From positions 1 through 64,000 of the forward strand of contig JXTC01000558.1 of the NCBI GenBank assembly GCA_002914845.1: DNA of 64,000 nucleotides. The letters are read 5' to 3'. Shown here in pieces: positions 24,454 to 37,500 of this stretch. Each line of letters opens with the position of its first letter. The stretch's first letter is position 1. The stretch comes from Trema orientale. Its lineage: Eukaryota; Streptophyta; Magnoliopsida; Rosales; Cannabaceae. The notes below the pieces were generated by a model. That model ran no database searches and had not been told where the DNA came from. It saw only the letters and a program-made list of their open reading frames with translations. A program made the translations under genes and the position numbers.

Positions 24454-27400
24454 TTTTCTTCTTAATCCCTAACTCAACTTTTTTGCACATTAAGGAAGTT
24501 AGACTAGACTAGACTGAATCAAATTTCAACGCCACCAGCACAAACAGCTCTAAAAAAAAAGTTTCAAATTTTTGTACCATCAAGTCTAAAATAATCATAC
24601 GTGCAATTATGCAAAGTTAAATTACAAATTTCAGAAAATAAATAAAAAGAGCTAATTATGACTGGGCATACTGAGAAATCCTAATATAGAAGTTTTTTTG
24701 ATAGGGGTGAGCAAACCCATAAATCAATGTCGACGACACTTAAGGGGAACTAATTATGGAAAAGTCTCCATACATGAGGTAAGCAATGATGAACCATAAA
24801 CTTGTGGTGAAATGTCAACGAAGAAAATGGTACTGAAACTATATCTGAGCATGCGGGCATTTATGTCTAGTACTTTGGAATCACAAGGCCAAAGAAGATG
24901 TCTAATAATTCAATAGGTGAACTTTTCAGCCAAACTTTGGCTAATGAACTAAACCTCAATTGCTAGACAAATCCTTAAGCTGAGATGGGAAAACTTTCCT
25001 TCTGACATTTTATAAGAATTTGTTATTTGGAGTCCCTACCAAAAAGTAGACTGAAAAATAAACAAGCATTTGCCTCGCTATCCTGCAACATTTTTAGAGG
25101 CAGATAATGAACAAAGATTCAAGCAATCATATACTATAGTTTTAGAAGAAGAACAACGGTCCCAGATTTATAATTCAAGTAGCAACAGAACAAAAGAACC
25201 ACCAACCTTAAGACAGAGAAAGAAAATCAGAACTGCATACATCAAGGTCTGCTATACTCTAAGAAACAACACAAGACAGAATGAACTTGTCTCTGCCTCT
25301 TACTCTCTTTTTTTCCCCCTCACCTCTCTCTAAATCAGTTATAATCATTTGCCTCAGAAAACTACAATGATGCATTGTTGTCCAATCACTATAATCCCTA
25401 AATTCAGCAAAGAATTCCATCAAAGTGCTGATAAAAAAGCATTTCAGAGGACGCATCAGCTTTCCATTCATGAAGCACTGCCTTGCAAATATTAGCATGT
25501 GTGTGCGAGTTAGAAAGTAAGAGATCATTGGCAGCATAATGCAGCGATCTGTTGGTGCTATGAAACTCTTTAAGGAACAAAGCGACGATGCTTTATTACT
25601 GAAAAATTTTTAGGGCTAAAACAATTTCTCAGGACTTGCTATCTTGATGCTTTGCAATCGAGAGCTTTGTTAGCTTCCTGTCATGATTAAGCATCGGGCT
25701 TACACTCTCAACCACCAAAATTATCTGCAGGATCAACAGTAACAATCAATATTTGAATTGCTGGAAAAGCAAAGTGCATAATCAAGGGAAGACAAGGGTT
25801 TCAAAATTGATTATAGTTCTATCAGAAACTCTCCCTCGTTGAATTTCTTCAAATATTTTAACAGAAAAAGCATGCTAAGTAACTGGTTGAGATGGCAACA
25901 AGACAACAATACTTGTGTAGCTTCACACCCATGTAAAGAGTCTCAATTTTTAGAACCATAGTTTCATGGCCACCATTTCACAGCTACTCAGCAATTTTCA
26001 AAATAAACTATGAGAAAACAAGCTGTGTATTTTCTTCTAGAAGCTGATATTATGATCATCTCAAATTCTCAAGTTAACGTGAAAAGGAAAAAAAAAGATC
26101 GAGTGAAACTTAAATAGGAAAAAATATTAAAATAAAAAGACCTGCAAGCAAGCGTAAGCTATGGCAGTTGCAAAGTAGAAATTTGCATTCCCAGTCCCCT
26201 GCACATTTCATTAGATAAGTCATGCTAAACAATTCTATTTATTTGATCATTTTGAACAACTAGAGATTGTGGCATACCCTCCAAATCCACAGGTTGTGCA
26301 TCATCACAGGGCTAAGGAGGCAAACCCTAACATAAACGCAGAACAGGAAAAATGAGAACTGCATATCTGTTTATCATGGAAGATTGAGACTTTAAAATGA
26401 CAAACAATGTAAAACTTAACATGTATGAAAATTGATTACATTGATTACATCATGTATGACAAACAATGTAAAACTTTATCAACTTGCCCGCTAGTTCATT
26501 AACAAACAACCCCAACAAATGAATGTAGAGAGCTGAATCCCTAACCTAATTTAAACAGAAAAGGCAAAGGGAAGATGTAATCATATTTCCAAGATCTAAT
26601 AAACATAAAGAATTAATAAAAATATGTACATGTTAGCAAGCAATGCTTTGTTGCCTTTTTTACTTTTTCTTTTCCGTGGTACTGGTAAGACCAGGTTGCC
26701 ATATGACGTTCTAGAATTTGGTAGTCTTACATTAATTTGTTAGTGCTATATATAAACAATGATAATTCAAAGCTAATATCTTAGATTCACATCATCTTCC
26801 GTCATGCAAGAAATGGAGATAAAGGACAATCTGACACATCTTATTAAATCATGGAAGCAAAGCTTTGACCTTGGTAAAATAAAAGACCATCACAAAAAAA
26901 AGAACTTACTGAAGGGTAAGACTTAAGCATTGAAGAGATTGCAATGTAAACAAAAGTCAGAAAGCAAGGGCGATGGTTCAGCCGTATGGCCAACGAAAAT
27001 ATCATGAACAAAATGTTCATATAGAAAACAATCAGAAAGAAATTTCTGAAAAAAATAAAAAACTTCTGCAAAGAAGTACCTGCATCAAAATGTCACATGA
27101 ATATATTATTCTCATATCTCAAAATTAGGATATTCTACTCTCCAACACAGGAAATTTGAGGCTCACCATAATACATCTATATTTGGAGATAAATCTGGCA
27201 CTGTGAGGATGAACCCATAGGTCTCGCAAAAACCAGACATGCATACAGTTCAAACTAAGACAACTTATTAAGTTCTAAAATTTTCAAGAAGGGTAATCAT
27301 ACCCAATAAGTTTGGTATTCTACTCACTAGATGAGATTCTGCAATATTGTAGTATGCATTTTTATTATATTCTAGCCATACCTCTTAAACATCTCGTGAA

Positions 27401-27612
27401 GGCCGCCATATTGTTTAATACTTAGACCACATAGAACCAGCACATAGCCTGACCACACTAAGAGCTTTATAACCAGTCTCCAAGAGAAAATATTGGCTAG
27501 GTCCTGCTGTTCCATTGCTTGTCCTTCTTGACAACTTTGATGGCTTGAGGGGCTATCTTCAATTTTGCCATACTTCCTTTGCATGAACAGTTTTCTTGGA
27601 GGAGTTTCTAGG

Positions 27613-27728
27613 CCATATCCTAATAAAAGAACTACCTGGTGAAAAATAGAAGCTACTTATCATTTACATGTGTGATAACATTTTCCCTAAACTTACTATA
27701 GATTTTACTAGACTGTGTGAAAATTCAC

Positions 27729-27770
<42 letters not shown>

Positions 27771-27881
27771 TCTGGACCATATCTTAATAAAAGAACTACC
27801 TGGTGAAAAATGGAAGTTAGTTATCATTTACATGTGCGATAACATTTCCCCTAAACTTAAGACTTTAATAGATTCTAATCA
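27613..27881. repeat. Tandem duplication across a PIG-U exon border, with GA microsatellite
   Basis: About 105 bases from 27613, beginning CCATATCCTAATAAAAGAAC and including the acceptor and first codons of one PIG-U exon, recur from 27777 with a few differences. Each copy is followed by a GA microsatellite (27734-27766 and 27934-27970). The duplicate supplies a second, partial exon start inside the intron. Confidence 0.8.
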
Positions 27882-27933
27882 TAAAAACTAAAGACTTTAA
27901 TAGATTGTATTAAAATTGAAAAACTAACCAATT

Positions 27934-27970
27934 AGAGAGAGAGAGAGAGAGAGAGAGTGAGAGAGAGAGA
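27934..27970. repeat. (GA)n microsatellite, interrupted
   Basis: GA dinucleotide tract with one GTGA interruption in a PIG-U relic intron. Confidence 0.85.
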
Positions 27971-30640
27971 AAGAGAACATACAGGAATAATTAGAATCAT
28001 AGGATAAAGAGAAAGATGTATTGCCATGACCTACCTAAAAGCTGCCAAGGGAACTCTACCTGTGGCCCATCAGAATAGCAATATGCAAAAGGAAAAATAT
28101 GTCAAAAAAGAACAAGCTGTAGAATTCAAAATTATCTTCATTTCCCAAAAAATTTACTACTGTGCCTAGCGATATAATTGTTTCGGACAAGAAGTTCTAA
28201 AATCTTCGACAAAAAAAAGTATACATATATTTCATATAGTTCTAAGACACACCATAAGCTCCTTACATGTCAATGCTCCATAAAGAGACAATATGATAGC
28301 CATATTTTCAATTAGGGATGTCGATAAACCCACACATGCAACAATTGTGAAAGGATTCCATAAGTAGATAAGAGCAGCAATATCTCAAGAAGGAAGGATC
28401 GCTAAAACCTACAAAATAGCACAATTTTGTTAGCTTGTGCAAGGAAGATAATGAGAGTGGGAAAATGGGGTTCATGATTTAGCAGGCTAGTTTAAATTCT
28501 ATAATTACATAAGCATACAGGTTTTATCATGATTAGATCTGTCACCAATCTATCACAATCAATAGTTCCAGGGAAAGGAGACCAAAACCAAAAGTTCCTT
28601 CAAAACATTCCAATTACTCTTTTTGAGGCATTTCATTGGCTATTATCCTCTAGCTCAACTAATTCAAATTTTGTATGCAACACCCAGGCCATAGTATTTC
28701 TTCATATACAGGTATCCCCCCTCCCCCGCAAAAGAAAAAATCACTCAAACTCGCTTTGCAAACTCAACTTCGAAATTGGGACCTCCTGCTAAATCCTACA
28801 ATATTTGGCAGGGAGGAACCTTGGTATACATGCTCACAACATCAATAGCATAAAGATTGAGCTAGAAATCTATTCATAGCACAACTTAAAGAGAAGTATC
28901 TTTACATATTGTAATTACCAGAACTTTTTGATACTGAATCAAGGCCAAGTGATTTCAAACGCTGATTATATGAAGTCTGAAGATTCTGGCCAATGACACG
29001 AATAAGCATTGCATTCACAACATCTGCAATCACAAATACCAAACTGTATCCAAACATCTGTTGATATCAACTGCATGACTATATAATAAATGAAAGTATA
29101 ATAAGGAAATTAATTTTGTAAAAATAATAAACGGGAACGAGGTCAAATTTAACAAAAATATGCACATGCAGCCTTTTTTGCTCATTGAAGATTTCACATG
29201 GCAAAGAACTAAACAAACTTCAAGTACATGTAAGCACATGCACATGATAAAAGTATTGCCAAGCCAAGCAAAAGCCTCAAACTCAAAAAGTTATATACGT
29301 TAGATAAGAAATGTGGGCAAAGATGACTACCGTGGCGAACGTACATAAATAATGTGTCAAAGATGGTCTCATGCCAGCACATAATATACCAAAAATAGGC
29401 AGAAATTTTTGTGCAAAAGCAGAAACACAGCATTCTAGCACCCATGAGTTGCAAAAGTGTAGCCAATGGCAAAAATCATAGTCTGAGAATAAGTAAGATC
29501 TAAACATAGGATATGAACCAGCACATCAACATAAATTTGGAAGAAGAAAAGTAAAAGATTAAGCTTACCTGCATAAAATATCATTGGGTTGTCCTTCAAT
29601 TCTGTACCACCAAATCAAATGTTAGTAAGCCATCAAACAATGTGCATCGTAGCAATAGCTATAAACGGATTTTAAATTTGAATCAACATTTCATTACAGT
29701 TCAAAAGTATGGCTTTTATCGTGGACCTGTTTTCTGGTGAAAATAAAGTTCCCATAAAATAAAAAATTGACAATTTTTACGTAAAATTCGAACTAACAAG
29801 ATGCCAAAACTCCTTAACTTGGCATCTGGGTCAACTCAATAACTCGGACCCAATCACGAAACTTGGCATAACATAAAATAAATTATAAACCATAACACCA
29901 AACTAAGCATCTTAAGCCTGAGCAAAAGAAAAAAAAAACTAAGCATCTTAAGCTTGTGTAGTACCTTTCGACTGTGAGTGGCCCAAGAACAGAGAGTAGC
30001 AAAGGAGAACCATGGTACATAGATCCTGCAAATCAAACAAGAACCCAAAATTTCTTAGATCCCAAAACATGAAAAATCTACATCAACAAAGTCAGAATCA
30101 GAAGAATAATTAGACCTGCATAAGGAGACAATGATGCTTGCCTCAGCCAGTACCCCTCAGCCACTGCAAAAGCAAAAACAAAGCCAAATTACTGAATCAA
30201 AAAGTCACGACCTAGCCATGAAGATAAGCTTCGAAGCTACAGAGAGTGAGATTACGGCGACGAAGACTCGTGATAGGGGTGGAGACTTCGGGGCGGGAAG
30301 CGAGGTTGAGATTGTTGGGGAAATATATAAGAACTAGCCTGAAAATGAGAGAGGCAGCTACCCATATCCAGAATTTTCCTAGCTTCATCTTCTCCGCCAT
30401 TTTCAAAGACGAAGCTCTGTTTTGCAAAACCCAGGAAAGAGACGAGTGAAGAGTGAGGAGAGGGCCAAAGGTGTTGGAAATCAAGTTAAGGTTGAGCGAC
30501 AAATAAAAAGAGTTCGCCAAGCCAAAACTTCATTATTAGAATTTACTATTTAGAACAACCATTTTTTTTTTACGGGAAAAACATACTATTACAATAATTT
30601 TTACTGGAACTCAAATATTTATTCCTAATGTCATCTTCAC

Positions 30641-30778
30641 TTCGTCGTTGTAATCGTAATCGGAATAAATAAAATAAAAAATAAATAAAAATAAAATATA
30701 ATAATATGATTCGTCGTTGTAATCGTAATCGGAATAAATAAAATAAAAAATAAATAAAAATAAAATATAATAATATGA
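30641..30778. repeat. 69-bp tandem duplication
   Basis: Two almost identical 69-base units beginning TTCGTCGTTGTAATCG at 30641 and 30710, each followed by an A-rich AAATAAAATAA tract. Non-coding. Confidence 0.9.
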
Positions 30779-31185
30779 GAATCATTATTTATATTATATT
30801 GTTTATTTAAAATTAATAAAAAGGAGAATTATATTCATTAGAATATTATTTATTTATTTACTTAATCACAAAATAATAATAAAAATATATTATATTTACT
30901 AAATTGTCATTTTAAATGTATATATATTTTAAAGTAGATAGATTTTTTGAAGTAAAATTATATTTTATAATTTTAATAATTAAAAAAAGAGGAAATGAAT
31001 GTTTATGGGTAATCACATTCCTTAGGGTATTGGTGAATGGAAGCATTCTCATTCTTTTCTCCTAAATTTATGTGGGCCTCACACATTTCCCCATTTTACA
31101 TATTTTTAGTAAATATTTAAATGAAAATCATTATCATTACTCTTTAGTAAACGTATCATAAATGGATGCAAACATTATTTTTTTA

Positions 31186-32357
31186 GGATAAACAGCGCCA
31201 TTGGTTTTCAACATTTTATGAATTCGGCATATTGGTCGTCATCTTTTTTTTTTAGCATTTAAGTCCCTAACATTTCTTCTTGTCAATATCGTCAGTTCTT
31301 TTAACATATTTCATTAAAAATTTCGTTAGAAATCATATGAATAGGAGAAATTTTGCGTCACTGATCTTTTATCATTTAATTATTTATCAATTTAATCCCT
31401 AATATTTTTTTTCTCATTCATATTTTAATTAACAATATCGCATCCATCAATCTTAAAAGAAAAAAATAGAAAAAACGCAAACAAAATAAAAAATAGTGAA
31501 ACTGACTGGCAAAAAAAATGTAAAAATCTATAAAATCTTCAAGCTTAGTTATATTACTTTTAACATGTAAACAATTAGTTTTTTATTAATAAAAAACACA
31601 AAAACAAAAAGGTGGAATATATAAACTTACTCGGCTTAGCTATATATACTTTGTTTTTAATGTTTTTAGAATAACCAATTCTTAATTAGATGAAATTTTA
31701 ATAGATAAATTGTGAACTTATACTCAAATTTGAATAGACAAAAATGTGTATGTGAAATCCTTTTAGCTTTAGAAGTAGTAATGTAAATTTTTTTTGTCCA
31801 TATGAGTTACTATAGTTTGAGATAAACTAGGGTGTGCTAGTGAATTGAATTCGCAAATGAATTGTTTCCTTTTTACCTACTTTTGAATCTTAATTTTTTG
31901 AAAAATTATTCAAACAACAGTATTAGAGAATACCACAAATGGAAAAATAATATTTCAAATAAATGATCTTTTGTTACAATAATTGCCGAAGAAAAATATG
32001 TGTAATTCATTGAAGCATTGTTATTTGCTATTCTTACTCTACAATCTCATGTAGTCCCTAAACTGCTATTTGGCATAAAAATTTTGAAAAAAAATGATAA
32101 CTATAATATTGTTAATTAGAGATATGAATGCTGAAAAAAAAAGCTCAGGGCTAAATTGCTAAATAATTGAAATAATAGGGCTCAAGTGGGGCAAATTTCT
32201 CCTATTCAAATGAATTCTAATGCATTTTGGATGGAATATATCAAAAGGGCAGATGATATCAACAAAGAGATTCCTTAGGTACTTAAATACCATAAAAAAA
32301 GGTTATGGACTAATATACCAAACTCGTAAAATGTTGGGAGCATTGTAGCATTTATCT
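31186..32357. mobile_element. Non-autonomous Mutator-type element with long TIRs, copy 1
   Basis: Long imperfect terminal inverted repeats of about 260 bases: the left arm begins GGATAAACAGCGCCATTGG, the right arm read in reverse begins AGATAAATGCTACAATGC. The flanks ATTTTTTTA and TATTTTTTA match at 8 of 9 positions. Its arms are clearly related to those of 55862-57083 (shared ACATATTGGTC-, CATTTAAGTCC- and GAGAAATTTT-like blocks). No transposase frame. Confidence 0.78.
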
Positions 32358-32911
32358 TATTTTTTATTATTAAAAGAAAGTACATAACATGTTGTGCAAA
32401 AAGATTTTATTTTTTTTCCTTCTAATTTGTTATAAAAAAATTTATCTTTGATAAAAGTTTTTATAAACAATTTGTATATTTTAATATCTCTACCATAAAA
32501 TCCCACTTAAATGCAGAAGTCGCCCAACTCATACCAGATCACACAATGCAATTAATTTTCTTCACAGCGTGCATCCATTTTTCGCTCTTCTCATGGTGTG
32601 ATTTATAACGCCAAAACAATTTAAATGTGTATTAGGAGATCCCAATTAACGGTGGAAACTGTCCAACCCATGTATACTACGTAATAAAATGATGATTATT
32701 ATTATTATTATTTTAGATGTTGTGTACTTGTGCTTATTTTCCTCTATTAAGACGATGCATTGTAAAATGCCAAAACAAGATCATCATGGGATCCACACTA
32801 TTTTTGTTTTCATCTTTCAACAAAAAAAGTTATACAAGTTATTCGATATATGAAATTGTGTAATTTTTTTTTCTTCTTCTAGTTACAAGTAAAATACTGT
32901 TTTTTTTTTTA

Positions 32912-33083
32912 GGGGAGGGCTACAGTAGGGGCGTCCCTACGTAGGGCCACCCTTTATAAACCGTTTGATGGGAATCTGTGGGGAATAACGGGAATCTGTG
33001 GGGAATCTATTTATACACAGATTCCTATCAAACGGTGTATAGACAGGGCCCTACGCAGGGACGTCCCTATTATAGACGCGCCC
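32912..33083. mobile_element. 172-bp Mutator-type MITE, copy 2
   Basis: Same length and structure as 6158-6329: begins GGGGAGGGCTACAGTAGGGG and ends TATAGACGCGCCC. The 9-bp repeat TTTTTTTTA flanks it at 32903-32911 and 33084-33092. The two copies differ by scattered substitutions only, implying a homogeneous family. Confidence 0.88.
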
Positions 33084-34565
33084 TTTTTTTTATTCATTTA
33101 TTAACAAATGAAAAAAAAAACGATAAATTAGCAAAAACAGATACAAGAAAGAGGAAGAATTATGGTCAACTTAAAAAGTAATAATGCTATTCTCTATCTC
33201 TTAATATCGTCGTTTGATTCAAACGACTAGAGTGTTTATGAATAGTTTGGAGATGAAAACTTTAAAATAACTAAATAAGTAAAATTCTATTTAATTGACA
33301 TAAATCTTTATTACAAAATCAAACCATACAAACCATGTATACTCAGTTTGGTCAGTTCATAAGTATAGATTGAATAGTTTTGAGCTATTATAGATTTTTT
33401 TTCTCACTATCTTCAAGTCATTATTTAGGTTTTTTTTTTCACTTACTTAAACCACTTTGACTTGAATATTTTTTTAAAAAAAGGAACAGAGTTTGGTAAA
33501 ATATAGAAGATGAGCACACTTTCTATATTCTATAATGATTTCTTTTTATGTTTTCAAAGGGCATATTGTATTCATGTTAAATATAGTATGATTACTTAAA
33601 CCAGCTTTGCAAGCTAATCATAATCAACACTTTGAATTAACAATTTTGGCATGATTAATCTGTTAAATCAAATTCTTTTTTTAAAACAAAATTTAAAATT
33701 TGTTAATCACATTCATGTTAACTCATGTCAACGCGATTAATAAATAAGTTGATATGCCCCTCAAATTTTAAAAAAAAAAACAAAAGGAAAAAAAAGATTG
33801 ATATGAATACACGACTAACTTAACACAAATTGCCACATATTAGGCACACACGTCCATGAAAAGGTTGAGAGTTTTGGCAATAACACAAAGCCTTTGTTAG
33901 CCTTTAGCCATGTGGCCACCTACCACTTAAAACTTTTGATTTTTGAACTAGGTGTTGCTATCAAAAACTACTCTTTCACGTATTTCAAAAAAGAAAATTA
34001 TTCTTTCCCATTTAACTTATGAAAATTAGGAAGAGAAAGCAAAAAAGCACTCACTCAAATATTTGCATTTTTATTTTATGGCATAATAAACTTTAATCAC
34101 ATAACATTACCACTCCACAAAAGAAAAAGAAAATTCAATTATCGTTTTCGAACAAAAAGGCTCATATAGCCAATAGCCTCCTTAAGAAAAAGGCAAAAAG
34201 AAAAGGAAAAAAAAAAAAGCCTTGGAAGTCCTATTTTCTTAATTTTTTAAAATTTAGACTTAAACAACAAGTTAAGCCCAAAAAAAAAAAAAAAAAAAAA
34301 AAGAGCAGTCTGATGCTTTACCCTCCCAAGTCCAAAGACCAAGAGGCGTAGAAGATTGGAGAAGACCAGAGAGCGGTTTCACTGTTTTACCCTCAAACAA
34401 ACACCATCCCATCTTTCTCACCACACCAATCCTTATATACATATACATATACATATATATATATATATGCTCCAATTCTATACAACTACACAAAAGGAAA
34501 GCAGCGTTTTTTATTTAGAGAGTCCCAAAACGGTGAGAATTGCAGCTTGACATAGTTCGATTTCA

Positions 34566-37500
34566 ATGGCGAGGCCCAATCAGGAAGCAATTGAGACCTT
34601 CATCAGTATCACCGGCGCATCCGAAGCCATCGCCGTGCAAAAACTCGAGGTAATTATTTATTTATTTAAAAAAGAATTTTTTTTTTTTTTTGGGGGTACC
34701 CAGATGGATTTGAAGGATTTTAACGAAAAGGGTCTGATTGAATTTTCATTCTGTGAGGTGGGTTGCTTGTTGCAATTGGTTGATGTTACCGTCGGTGCTT
34801 AGTTAGGGTTTCTGCAGCATTGCCTGTGGATTTGAATTTGGAATTTTGTATGTTATTATGTTGATTGGAGATTATTTTGATTAGTTTTTTGATAATTTGC
34901 TGCGATGAGTGCTTGTAATAGCTGATTGGGAATTATTCTAATTGGGCTGATTAAGCGAGCTATTGGCAGTTGATGTTGAGCTTATCAATCTTTATTTGGG
35001 GTATTAAATTTTGGTTGCCCGAAGATAACGACCTAATTTTGAATATGTTTTGAGTTCATTGGTAGCCTGTGCTTTTGAGAAGAGCTCTTATCAGGATAAT
35101 GAGGTTTCACTTGTCAATGAAGATACAAATTTCAGTGAAAGAAATAAAAAAAGAAAAGAAAAGCACCAAAAAAAAAAAAAAAGAAAGAAAGAAAGGACCA
35201 AGGAAGGAATATATTCACTGGATAACAAGTTAAAGGGGGATTTTAGTAGTTTTGGGATGTGCTGATGCGTACAGGGTTTGGAAATTATGCATTTAACTTG
35301 AGGAGAAAGAAAATAATACAAGGAGATGAAACTTATGTCCGGTGTGTAGATATGTGGACAGGTTATTATTGTCCATTTTGCTATTGTGAATCCATTGATT
35401 GGCTTCGGTTGATGAATTGACGGGCTTTTGTTGACGCATCCAGTTAAGCAATTAGACACCTGTGTAAGTATATGATCATTTATGGTAACCAGATAATAAT
35501 CTGTATGATTTTCTTGTTTTACAAGACTAGCTTGAGGTGTGGAATGACGATATAGTACATACTGAGGGAGTGATCTTTTGAATTTACTATAGCCGGTCCT
35601 GTCAAGAAACAAGCTTTCAGGAGCAACTTTTTTTTTTTTTTTTTCTTTTTGGGGTGTGGGGGATAAGAAAACCTTTAGGGCATAACTAGTCCTTTTAATA
35701 TATCTGGTTGGTTACTTGTTTATACATGCAACGGGATTTTTTTTTTCCTACTGTGCCTGTGCCACATCTTTATGCTTGGTTGCTTACTAATATTATCTCC
35801 AGCCAAGTGTAAGTTTGAGCTTTATGTTGAAATACTTGTTGGCTTCAATATTAATAGATTTTACACCTATTTTTTGTTCTTTATTTTAGATTATTGTTAA
35901 ACTCTTATTAGAGTGTCTTTGCATTTGGCTCTTTTGGACCTTATGGCCGGTTTCTCTTGAACTTTTCATAAACTGTAAAGAAAAAATTCGAATTTTAGAC
36001 ATTGGGAAATTAGTTGTTTTGTATAAATCTGATTCTGTGTTATTATATCTGCAACTAGGAGCATGGTGGGGATCTCAATGAAGCTGTGAATGCACATTTT
36101 AGTGAAGGAGACAGGACCACTTCAGCCAAGTATGTTATATACTTTAACTTAAGGAACACGTAATTTGACTTGTCATTTTATTTCTGGTCCTTTTCTTGCG
36201 TTCACATTTTTGTCTAATATTTTGTCATCACATCCAGTGTGCGTGAAACATCAGTTGCTGCTCAAAATGATTTTATGGAGATTGATGACCCAGTTCAAGT
36301 TGAACCTTGGCCTTCTCTGCCACGTCTACCTGCAACTCGAAATCTGAGTCCTTTTTCTCTTCTTGATCCAGACTTTGGAAGAAGCGTATTTGATAGTGGT
36401 ACTGGTTTTACAAACCGTCGACCAATTATCACTCATCCAAGAGAGGTGAGAGAGATCCCAATAGAGGTCAAGGATGGCAATCAGCCATCAGGCCATTCAG
36501 GCAATGTCCCTGTTATTGAAGATGTCACTGAAACGGTGGACACACAAAATCCTGAAATTCATGGGACTGTTATTGTTGATGATGAAGATGACATTCCGGC
36601 TGGCTCAGCTGCTCTGGCTGGCCAGCGGAGTGACCAAATAGATGATATTTCACATGATGGACCTCATCATCGGTATATTGGGCCCAATGCTCCTCGGTAT
36701 GGTGACTTGCAAGATAATAGCAATGACATTGAAGAACAAATGATTCAAGCTGCCATTGAAGCTTCTAAACAGGAAGTTGACGAAAGCTTCCCCAGTCAGC
36801 TATTTGGTGCAGAAAGCGTATGTTCCAAATGATCTTCGCATTCACGTCAAGTAGCGGACTTCCGCTTTGTTGGCTGTTTATACAAAGTTATGCTGTAGTT
36901 ATTAATTTGTGGTGATCTTGATGCAGGACTTGAATCATCTTGGACCTCAGCAAAGACAACCTCAGTTAGCGGATGCTGAACTTGCACGTGCAGTTTCTTT
37001 GTCACTTAAGGTCTGTTTGTCTTTATGTCCTGCCTTTCTTATGTGATATATATTGGTCTTATTTAATGTGAATGGAGTCCAGACAGCAGAACAAGAGGAA
37101 GCATTGCGTGAGCAGGAAAGGAACCCTGGAGCATCCTCAGGAATTACTAAACCAGGAGAGGTGGAGTTGGGTAATATAGCAGCAACAAATGGAAGGTAGA
37201 GTCCTGTATTGCTGCATAAGTGTCAGAAAAATCATATGTTTCTTTGCTATTTATCCATCTTTCTGTCTTGCTCTTTGTGCTTGTGTTCATTGGTCTTGGA
37301 GACGAATGATCTGATGACAGTGCATCCACTGAATCCAGGTTGGAGGCAGGAAGCTCGTTCATTCAAGATGAAACTGATGATTTGGAAGAGCAACCTCTTG
37401 TTAGGCATAGATCTAGACGGATGTCTTCTGGCTCCGTGGAATCTGCCCAAGAAGTTGGGGTTGTTGAGGCTAGTCCACCTTTGAGTCCGATACAGCCCAG

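Larger units (their letters stand above)
19282..25628. other. Intergenic region with assembly gap and MITEs
   Basis: No gene is recognisable. It contains one inverted-repeat MITE (21740-21923), a 402-base run of N (23339-23740) and a 291-bp repeat (24163-24453). The open frame spanning the gap is an artefact of the Ns. The stretch at 25259-25537 lies just past the PIG-U relic and probably represents its old 3' untranslated region. The rest is AT-rich with no structure I can name. Confidence 0.6.
25629..30400 (-). pseudogene. PIGU: PIG-U / CDC91-like GPI transamidase subunit, pseudogene
   Basis: Relic of the multi-pass ER-membrane subunit of GPI transamidase, which transfers preassembled GPI anchors to proteins. 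Exons recognised on the minus strand: 30400-30256 (MAEKMKLGKFW start), 30163-30116, 30025-29965, 29601-29569, 29043-28919, 28401-28267, 28059-27983, 27635-27382, about 27224-27172, about 27087-26929, about 26540-26476, about 26375-26279, about 26211-26142 and about 25729-25629 (normal stop). Lesions: TGA at 28385-28387 just before DIAALIYLWNPF; TAG at 28031-28033 in the AAF-GW-V segment; and one extra T within the T-rich stretch near 27050-27060, shifting the frame in the FFAEVFDFFRNF segment. The acceptor before the YGFILTV exon also looks altered, and one intron uses a GC donor. Most splice sites survive, so this is a recent genomic duplicate. Confidence 0.9.
30401..34565. other. Intergenic region between PIG-U relic and UBX gene
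   Basis: No gene is recognised. It holds a 69-bp tandem duplication (30641-30778), a Mutator-type element of about 1.17 kb (31186-32357) and the second 172-bp MITE (32912-33083). From 33100 to 34560 it is AT-rich with poly-A and poly-T runs and an AT/AC dinucleotide tract near 34440-34468, just upstream of the UBX gene. Confidence 0.6.

Noticed and set aside
27734..27970. Regular spaced repeats that might suggest a CRISPR-like array
   Set aside because: They are GA microsatellites and a two-copy duplication in a plant intron, without uniform repeats and unique spacers.
35091..35612. 173-codon minus-strand frame in the first intron of the UBX gene
   Set aside because: It lies antisense in an intron, includes a homopolymer-rich C-terminus and resembles no known protein.
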